Positions 56,756-64,000 of a DNA stretch of 64,000 nt are shown piece after piece. This stretch comes from Larus michahellis (taxonomy: Eukaryota > Chordata > Aves > Charadriiformes > Laridae): assembly GCF_964199755.1 (NCBI RefSeq), contig NC_133903.1, positions 7,271,001-7,335,000 on the forward strand, in the 5' to 3' direction. Position numbers and translations under genes: made by a program. Below the pieces are notes generated by a model. It did no database searches. It was not told the DNA's origin and saw nothing but the letters and a program-made list of their open reading frames with translations. Positions within the stretch are counted from its first letter, which is position 1. Every line of letters begins with the position of its first letter.

Positions 56756-57115
56756 AAATGTGTATTCACAAGCAGCAGCAAGTCCCCTAGGACGAAGCAT
56801 TTCTCTCCAGCTACTCCTGCCGCAGCACAGCCTGCTGCTCCGCCGGGGCATGCTCAGGCATTCACACGGGGGCTGGAGCCTTCAGCACTGACACAGCAGG
56901 ACTGCTGCGCTTTGAAAGACCCTTTTTCCTCTCGAGAGCTCAGCCATTGCCAGCGGCTGCTCCCTCCCCAGAGATGCTGAGCTGGCTGCAGCAGTCTCCT
57001 GTTTCCCTGCAGTCACACAGCCAGCCCTGTGCAAAGCACAGCTTTACTGGGGCTCAGCTCCGGGCTGCTGCTGAGCCGAAGCAGCTTTGTTGCTCTACAA
57101 AGATGGGATGATCCC

Positions 57116-57239
57116 TCACTGTCTCTTAGCAGCTGGGCAAATGTCTTGATTGAGGCACTCATTGCAGCGAGGATTCACGGGCAGGCAGGTCTGCTGGCCA
57201 AAGCCCACCAAGAGCCAATTTATCTCCCTCCAGAGATCC
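57116..57239 (-). CDS. NTHL1: NTHL1 exon 6 (Fe-S cluster loop, stop)
   Basis: The exon begins after CACTGCAG and enters in phase 2. It encodes [18 protein letters not shown] and the rest of the cysteine loop, ending CPAAKRQ and TGA. All four cluster cysteines lie in this exon. Confidence 0.95.
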
Positions 57240-60200
57240 CTGCAGTGAGAAGAAAACATGAGCTTTCGGATACAGCTGCTCAGAGGGATTAAAGAACAGC
57301 ACGTGCTTTTAAATGGATCCCTTTTGCCTACTGCCTGTTCCTCTTGGCTTCCCAAGGCGCCTGGAGGTGGGTCCCAGCCTCCTGCTAAGAACAGCCCTCC
57401 TAACCTTTCCTGATCCCTCTGAACTGGCATGGGGAGCAGAGGACGGACACACAAAGTGCCTGTGGTGATTCTCTTGTGCCAAGGCATGTGCCAGATGTGG
57501 AGATGCAAAAGACTACCTGTCAGCTGGCATTTGGTACTGATGATTAAGCACCAGTGATGGCCAGAATCCAACCATGGTCTGATATTGCTGTAGCCGTTAG
57601 GCTCAGCAAGGGCCTGTGTAGAAAACCACCTGGCTTGGGTCATGGTAAATTTGTCACAGCAAGAATCAGGCATCAAGAGCTCCAGGTACCTGGCTGCACT
57701 AGTGGTGATCAATATATCTGATTGCCAGGAAACAACCAAGTAGCTGAGATGCTGCTGCTGCAGCTCTCTGGGAGAGGTGAAACACCTGCAGACTAGTCCC
57801 CCATAAAGAGGAGAGACGCAAAGTGCAGTCACTGAAAATGCTATAAGCAGGATTGTGTGCAGACATGACTCTGGCAGATAGCTCGAGGGGCTTGGTGTGG
57901 AGGAAGCAGGCTGGGGTCTCAGGCCTCACCTGGGCAGCCAGTCCTCCAGCGCTACCCGAGTTTCCTCGGGGTGTCTGGTCTCCTTCTTCACCCATTTCAG
58001 CCTGTTTGTGATCCTGTGCACGTGGGTGTCCACAGCTAGGAAGGGAGAGCCCAGAGTTTAGGTGGGGGCAGACACACCTGAACGGAGAGAGCACAGCCAA
58101 AAGCTGCCTGTCACAGCACACCAGGTACAGCGCCCTGCATGGGCTTCCTCCGCGGGCCGGCAGGAAAAGACAGATGAAATAGGAGGGGAGGCTCACTCGC
58201 AGAACAAACGCGCTGCTTTCTTCCTAGGCCCAGAGCCAACAGCAAGACGGGATGGCTATCTCACACCACGCAGCTAGCGACACGCTCGCACGATCTGACC
58301 CAGCCCTCCTTCAAAGGTTTGCATGCTCTGATCTAGCAAGCACAGGGCAGCCTGTCCCAGGTTCTTTTCCTCCCTGTGTTTCAGCTGATGTTACGCAAGT
58401 TGCAATCTCTGCCCCTTAGTTTACCCAGATGGAAAACACATTTCATAATACCTACCAACACAAGAAGGTTTGTGAGGCTTAAACGAATGTTTATAAGTGC
58501 TTTGAGCTAAAAAGCTCTGAATGCAAAGTATATTATTGTTAGATCAGCAGCGATAAACCTGTCTCTATGGCTAATTGGGCAAAACCCAGGAAATTGCTGT
58601 AAACAGGAAGACTAAGCCTTGCCTCCTAAATCAAAACTGAGCACACAATTATTTGGAAAACAGTTGGCTAGTTTGGCTCCCTCTAGACTTCCCTCCCCCA
58701 CAGCAGGGAGAGAACAACAGACCCCAAGCGCTGTCGAATCGAGCGCAAGAGCCACATTTTGTACCGCTGCTGGTCACCAGTGGGGCTGCGGGAGTCAGCT
58801 GCTGCCCGCACTGACCTTGGGCTGCGTGCTCGCCGCGGAGGCAGTCATTCATCAGGTGGCACCATTCCCTGTTTTCCCAGGGCTCCTCCATCAAGCAGTA
58901 AATACACTTGGAATATTAATCTGCCCCCAGGGGCCCCCAGGCTGGGCAGCCCGCTGGCACCCTGCAGCTGATGGTCCAGCCCCATCTGCCGGCTGCTGCG
59001 GGCAGCTCTGCTGCCAGCCACGCTGCCCAAAGGAGCATCATGCAGGCGCGAACCTGCCCTGGGTCTGGCCTGGGCCCATTTCCACGGCAGACTTCCTCCC
59101 AGCCCATCACTGCGAAAGCACACAGCTCCACGGGGTACAGCTATGTGCTCTCCTAGGCTCTCTGTTCAATAAACACGGCAAATAAACAGATGTATCTGTG
59201 GTCACCTATTGCCCAGCTGCAGGAACTAAAACAGCAGAAATTCTGTAGCTACAGATTGCCTGCGACCATTTCTTCCTACGACCCACCATGAATTACCGAT
59301 TTCAAGTGGTAATTTTGACTAAGCCCTGCTTCTGCCCTCTTACGGCTTGCCAAACAAAAATCCCAAATAAGATTTGTTTGAACAGAAGCAACCCTGGAAA
59401 AAAATAACCTCAGACTATCCTGCAACTATCCCCAAATCACAAAATTACCCCCCACCTTCCTTTCGCTTGACACCAAAGAGATTTCAAAGCATTATTCTGC
59501 TAGCACATCTTTTTGGATGCCTACCCAATTAGGCAATATTTGCACTGTTTACCAGCATCTGAGGGGAGGGAATGACTGCCCTTGGGGATTTCTGCTATCA
59601 AATTTGAGGAAAAAGAGTAGCTGGATCCATGTTTAAATCCTATAGCAACTCATCTGCTGTGAGGGGTTGAGGGTCAGATCCTTCACCCACTCAAATACTC
59701 TGCAGATGACTAAACTGAAGTGATGCTATCAAGTTCCTGGGGCAGGCAGTTTACCCAGCTGCAATGCTTCCCCTCTGCCTGGGGAATGGATCGGGCAGGA
59801 TTTAGGAAAGGAACAGGGAAAACACGGTCCAACCTACCTATCCCAGACACACTGTCCCAGGCAATGTTCATGGCCAAGTGGGCCATTTTGGGCCCAACTC
59901 CTGGCAGCTGCACCAGCTCCTCCACAGTTCTTGGTATGTCACCCCCATATTTCTCCTTCAGGATGGCTGTCGTCTGCTTTATGTACTTCACCTTGTTCTG
60001 GAAAATCAAGGGGAAAGACAGAAAATCCAAGCTGCCCTCCAATACAGAGAAGCGACAAACAGCTCAGGAAACAAACCATTCCTGAGCGTATGTTACATGT
60101 GAGGCCACACAGTGGAGTCCGGGGAGGGGAGACAGAAGTCTTTGACTTCTTGAAAACAAAATGCTGAGACCTGATCAGCTCTAACCTCCCCTGCACACTC

Positions 60201-63200
60201 CAGGCACTGCAGCAAATCTTGCTGTGAATACAATTTGCTAAAACTGGCGTAAAATACAGCCTTCAGCTTGACTCCAGCGGAAAGATCACCCCAGGGCAGG
60301 GCAGCGGGCTGAATACCGGCTGGGGGTGCGTCTCTCAGGAGCAGGGCTGGTTCGCACCCACCTCCTGCCTTCATCACCTGCTTCCAGCTCAATGACTGGC
60401 CGTGAGTACAGCCTGCAAAGGACAAGCCTGCACCCGCCCTGCGCTCCTCTCCTGGGCCTCCGAGCTGTCTCAGACAGCTGCATGGGAACAGGGGACGGTG
60501 GAGTGGGTTCCTCTACATGCATGTCGGGTGCTGCCGCGATCCTGCACTCACCCTCCAGAATCCTACAGGGTAAATGATCTGCCCAAGCGTCGCATCATCC
60601 ATCTGCAAAATACTGTCGACTGTGAGGCCATGCTGCCTCAGGCGCAGCATGGCAGCCGATGTCACCTGGTCCTTGGTCTGGCTGGAGAGCATCAGTGACA
60701 GGAGAACTTGGTAGCGCATAACCTGGGGAAAGGGAGACAGTGGTGAGACACCCCAAGATCTCTGAGAGGATCCGGCCACCTCTGGGTCTCGGTTCTGCCA
60801 CCCAGCACCATCTTCAGTCCAGTGCACAATATGGACCCACTTTGGTTCAGCCGCATCTGCCTACAATGGACTGGAAGGTTGCAAAAGAAATAATCCATAA
60901 TCTTTTAATTCTACTGCACAATAAAGAGAGAAAAGAAACACCTTCAATCTAAGCAGTCAGCATGCATAAAAGGGTAGAGAGCAGCTACTCCCTGCTGGGA
61001 TCTCACATCCATAGATGCCAGTGCTTAGCCGCAAAGGGACAGACAAAGCTTTTCCTGATTCTCAGGAGACCCCATAGGACGTAGAAGTACAAACGCCCAA
61101 TAAGTTTTCATGCAACATGTTTTTCTGTTCTAAAGCAGCTTTTGAAAATCCTGTCCCTTTCCCACTAGGCTTCAGTAGGAACTGGGTATCTGGCTCCAGT
61201 GAACTCCTTACAAAACTAAATCTAAAGAACTGGGATGACAGAGATTGCGAGATGAAGCACAAAACCCAGAAGTTCCTCTGATGCTGTCATGCAGGGTTTA
61301 GTCCAGACCTTTCACCTCCTATTTTTCAATCAATTTTTCCCAGATGCACCAGAATGAGGAGGATGATGCAACTAACCTGGACTGACCCAGGACAATGTGG
61401 GATACAATCCTTCCTCCAGCTTTCTCACAAAGTTTACAAAACCACAGGTGCACCAGGCAAAATCTCTGAGTGCATGAAGTAGCGTAATCTCCGAGTGCAT
61501 GGAAATTGTGTGAGGAGCGCTTGTGTGTGCTGAGGGTTACAACATCCACTTTTCCTTGGAAGCAACAACCCTGCTTCCCTAGGGAAGAAAAGATATTTCC
61601 GTATCGTGCACCGTGGTCCCTGTGGCCCCACAGCTGCACTCGGTGCCAACCCACATGGCTGCAGAGCATGTGATGCTGTCTGAATCCGGAGTCAAAGTTA
61701 ACCGCTTTCCCCATGGATCCAAGCCAAAGACACGAGGCCAGCAATAAGGACAGTGTTACATGCGCCGAAGCTGTGCAGCTGTGTCTTCGAGACCCCTCCC
61801 TCAGAGCCCAGCAGGTCACTGTGGAGCACACGACTCCTGCTGCTCCGCCGAGCCTGCCTGCGGGATATCTCAGTGTTCCCACACCAGCACCGTGCATGGA
61901 GAATGCAGCCCTGTAGCCCCAGGTCCCAGCGCCGCACCACGGCCTCGCTCCGCTTTGTTTTTTGTACTGATGCGAATGGTCCCCTTGGAGGGAGGTGTCA
62001 TCTGGGGCCTTTGATTGTGTTCCCAGGCTTGGGGAGCACAGTGCCATCCCAGCATGGCCCTTCCTTTCAACCAGTATCCCCTTAAAAGTGGACTGCAAGA
62101 GGGGAGGAAGCCAACCCACGCTTATGTGCTGCTCTGAGGAGCACAAAAGCAGCCTGGAAAGTTTTTTCTCGGCTCCCCTCGCCTTTTCTCCGTAATGTTT
62201 TTCCTCTGTATTACAGAGCCATCTTGCTGGATACTTTCCTTGGACTCTTACAGAGATTTTTAAGAAAAAAGGGACATGCCTTCATGTTCTGCCAGCCTGC
62301 CCCAGAAGACAGCACTGCCAAAATACTCTCTCCGGGTTCTCACTCACAATTCCAAAATCATCCTATTTTTCCCTCAGCTCCTACTCTTGGTTCAGCCTGT
62401 TAACTCTTCTGGCAGCAGTTTAAGCAGAGGACAAGGGCCTTTCACAGCTGTGTTTGCTAGCTGGTCTCCAATGTCCAGCATGGGCTGAATGCGAGCAGAG
62501 AACATCTCAGAAAACACCCACTGCCCTTTCACAAGGGCTGCCTGAAGCCAACAAGCCCCGTACTGGAGAGGCAGTGGCTGACTCTCCTCCTCTAGCAGGA
62601 CAAAATGTTTCTCTCATTTGCACACTTCTGCAGCAACCTCTTGTGGGACCAATCCCAGCACAGAGTCCTGACACACCCTGCGTTTATTTTTCTGATCTCG
62701 AGATATCGAAAGTGGGACATATCCAGGGGCAACATGAGGATGAGGGAGGCTGGAGGGCTGTGGAAGCGGGGCTGTACTTTCACACGCACGCCTGACAGAG
62801 CAGGGCAGCAGGGCGTTGTTACCTGTGGAGGTGCGCTGCTGTCGTAACACCTCTCCACTCCCATCTCATCGACGGGAGCATCTCTGCTCCTCCTCATTTC
62901 CCTGATGTGCTCCAGTTGCTGCCGCCAGTCCCTTGGCTCCCAGCGTGGTCTCTGGGGCTCAGCTGTCCCCTGCTCGGCACCATCCCCCTGCCCAGATTCG
63001 TAGGCAATGGCAATGCTCTTTCTCCTCCTGCTGCGCCTCGGGAGGCCGGCTGTGCTATGGACCTGGCTCACTGCAAGGGATGGGAGAGAGATTTTCAGGC
63101 CTGAGGCCAGGGGAGAGAAGCCTTCGTCTCCCACCAGAGCCCAGCGTCAGCCCTGCATATCCGCAACCACCCCAGGGCACCCCGATGAGGGCTGAACTCA

Positions 63201-63691
63201 TCTTCTCCATAGACCCAACCCAGCAGCAACACCTCACATCCACCCAGCCCTAACCGGGGCCAGAAATGGCTGGGAAGGACCTGGGAAACAGGTGACAACA
63301 GCTGGGGACACATGTCACGCTATGGGGATGTGTGTCCCAAACACACAGGAGGCCGCGGGAGGCCAAGACATGCCCCCAGGCCCTCGCGTAGTGCCACAGG
63401 CAAGACAGTCGCCGGGGTGCTGCCACATCCAGGGCTCCGAGGGGGACGTGACAGGGACACCATGCCCCTGTCCCCGGGCTGGGCTGGGCTGGGCTGGGCT
63501 GGGCCCTCGCTCCCCCCGCTAGCAGGTCCCCAGGCCCCCCGCCCCGTGCCAAGGCCAGGTCGGGCCGGGGCCGCACGCCACCCGACCAGCCCGGGAAGCA
63601 CCGATCTCCCCGTACCTCCGGCCGTCCCCCGGGCCCCGCCGAGCCGTCGGGCCGCCACCCGCCCACCGCCGGCGGAGACGGCGGCACACAT
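57116..63691 (-). CDS. NTHL1: NTHL1, endonuclease III-like DNA glycosylase
   Basis: NTHL1 removes oxidised pyrimidines such as thymine glycol from DNA and nicks the strand by beta-elimination, the first step of base-excision repair in nucleus and mitochondria. Six coding exons on the minus strand join cleanly: 63691-63616, 63070-62823, 60722-60552, 59997-59838, 58035-57930, 57239-57116. They give 294 aa, against about 304 in human. The Arg-rich acid-free N-terminus suits mitochondrial import, and RRSRRRK (37-43) suits nuclear import. The helix-hairpin-helix [10 protein letters not shown] (196-205) carries catalytic Lys202. AVDTHVHRI carries catalytic Asp221. Cys272, Cys279, Cys282 and Cys288 give the C-x6-C-x2-C-x5-C [4Fe-4S] loop. 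All key residues are present. It shares a divergent promoter with TSC2. Confidence 0.96.
57240..57929 (-). other. NTHL1 intron 5
   Basis: This 0.69-kb intron runs between exons 5 and 6. A long minus-strand open frame runs through it into exon 6, but the splice signals and the protein match show it is intronic. Confidence 0.8.
57930..58035 (-). CDS. NTHL1: NTHL1 exon 5 (catalytic Asp)
   Basis: This 106-base exon between TTCCTAG and CCAG|GTGAGG enters in phase 1 and leaves in phase 2. It encodes [20 protein letters not shown] and [14 protein letters not shown]. The aspartate of VDTH is the conserved catalytic acid of the endonuclease III family. Confidence 0.95.
58036..59837 (-). other. NTHL1 intron 4
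   Basis: The intron is 1.8 kb. No other gene is seen; the plus-strand open frame near 58619-59185 has no recognisable domain or splice context. Confidence 0.7.
59838..59997 (-). CDS. NTHL1: NTHL1 exon 4 (HhH motif, catalytic Lys)
   Basis: This 160-base exon between TTTCCAG and ATAG|GTAGG enters in phase 0 and leaves in phase 1. It encodes [20 protein letters not shown] and [20 protein letters not shown]. The Lys in GVGPK forms the Schiff base with the sugar in this family. Confidence 0.96.
59998..60551 (-). other. NTHL1 intron 3
   Basis: This 0.55-kb intron shows no recognised feature. Confidence 0.8.
60552..60722 (-). CDS. NTHL1: NTHL1 exon 3
   Basis: This exon holds 57 codons between TTCCCCAG and AGG|GTGAGT, phase 0 at both ends. 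It encodes [39 protein letters not shown] and VGFWR, the substrate-binding helical core shared with human NTHL1. Confidence 0.96.
60723..62822 (-). other. NTHL1 intron 2
   Basis: The intron is 2.1 kb between exons 2 and 3. The 275-codon minus-strand open frame at 61319-62146 has no domain I recognise and no supporting splice signals, and I treat it as chance. Confidence 0.65.
62823..63070 (-). CDS. NTHL1: NTHL1 exon 2
   Basis: This 248-base exon between CCTTGCAG and CACAG|GTAACA enters in phase 1 and leaves in phase 0. It encodes [15 protein letters not shown] (basic, likely nuclear localisation), [18 protein letters not shown] and [20 protein letters not shown], matching the human [20 protein letters not shown] segment. 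Confidence 0.94.
63071..63615 (-). other. NTHL1 intron 1
   Basis: This 0.55-kb intron becomes more GC-rich toward exon 1. It includes a GGGCT-type pentamer tract near 63476-63503. Confidence 0.75.
63616..63691 (-). CDS. NTHL1: NTHL1 exon 1
   Basis: This exon holds 25 codons plus one base from ATG ([20 protein letters not shown]) to a GGAG|GTACGG donor. The start follows GCCGCC, a strong Kozak context, and MC matches the human initiator. The peptide is rich in Ala, Gly and Arg, as in mitochondrial presequences. Confidence 0.9.
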
Positions 63692-63769
63692 GGCGGCCGC
63701 CCCGGAAACTACCGGTCCCAGCGTGCCCCGCGGCGTGCGCGGGCGCCGGAAGCGGCGGGACTTCCGGCG

Positions 63770-63850
63770 GGGGCGGGGCGCGGCGCCGGGGGGGCCGGCG
63801 CGGAGCGGGGCGCGGGCCGGGGGCGGCGGGGCCGGGCCGGGGGTCGGCGG
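63770..63850 (+). other. TSC2: Possible non-coding first exon of TSC2
   Basis: By synteny TSC2 (tuberin) should start here on the plus strand, and its human first exon is non-coding. A consensus donor GTGAGT at 63851-63856 follows GGCGG in the CpG island, so transcription from the shared promoter would yield a short 5'UTR exon ending at 63850. The exon start is a guess and no coding sequence is in the window. Confidence 0.35.
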
Positions 63851-64000
63851 GTGAGTGAGTGAGGGGGTGGGGGAGCGCAGGGCCCGCTGCCCGGCCCGGG
63901 GTGCGCGGGGGCCTGGCGGGGCCTAGCGGGAGTTGGGGCCTTGCCCCCGGGGTGTGTGTGTGTGGGGCTGCCGGCAGCCCCCGGCTGGGGGGTGTCCCCC

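Larger units (their letters stand above)
63550..63960. promoter_or_regulatory. Bidirectional CpG-island promoter of NTHL1 and TSC2
   Basis: A dense CpG island spans NTHL1 exon 1 and the sequence to its right. At 63708-63732 ACTACCGGTCCCAGCGTGCC with a following CCGCG fits the extended ZNF143/STAF site. An inverted ETS pair, CCGGAAGC (63746-63753) and ACTTCCGG (63760-63767), follows. There is no TATA box. ETS and ZNF143 sites are typical of divergent housekeeping promoters, and in human NTHL1 and TSC2 are divergently transcribed from one. Confidence 0.7.

Noticed and set aside
61319-62146. 275-codon minus-strand open frame in NTHL1 intron 2
   Set aside because: No recognisable domain, no matching splice signals, and it is absent from the human NTHL1 protein, which is fully explained by the six exons.

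Overview
The window is vertebrate nuclear DNA, most likely from a bird. It has spliced genes with GT-AG introns, CpG-island promoters, very GC-rich sequence with many minisatellites, and several 5'-truncated CR1 LINEs ending in the ATTCTATG-type tail typical of avian CR1. No virus-like element was recognised. The gene order NPW(+), NHERF2/SLC9A3R2(+), NTHL1(-), start of TSC2(+) matches the human 16p13.3 block. From memory the chicken equivalent is on chromosome 14; this is inference.

Layout: (1) 1-3.4 kb: neuropeptide W. A G-rich degenerate repeat (566-845), a TATA box (994), exon 1 with signal peptide and mature peptide (1104-1499), an intron with a minisatellite carrying donor-like motifs, and a proposed exon 2 near 3132-3300 followed by a poly(A) signal. 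(2) 3.4-13 kb: intergenic DNA with a GATA-motif cluster (6517-6610), a 57-bp minisatellite (about 7975-8550), one CR1 fragment and an AT-rich patch. (3) 13.0-56.15 kb: NHERF2, seven coding exons giving 354 aa (two PDZ domains and an ERM-binding tail), with a 23.6-kb intron 2 and a 3'UTR of up to about 2.7 kb. Its introns hold four CR1 fragments, a near-perfect 13-bp minisatellite, a 37-bp perfect inverted repeat and a tandem pair of MEF2 sites. (4) 56.7-63.7 kb, minus strand: NTHL1, six coding exons giving 294 aa, with catalytic Lys/Asp and the four-cysteine Fe-S loop intact. It converges tail-to-tail on NHERF2 with about 0.6 kb between poly(A) signals. (5) 63.6-64.0 kb: a CpG-island bidirectional promoter with a ZNF143-like site and an inverted ETS pair, driving NTHL1 leftward and, by synteny, TSC2 rightward; only a possible non-coding first exon of TSC2 lies inside.

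The genes do not form a pathway: a secreted neuropeptide, an apical scaffold, a base-excision-repair glycosylase and the edge of a growth regulator lie together through conserved synteny. Exon boundaries were placed by eye from splice signals, reading frame and remembered human proteins; no alignment or database search was run.
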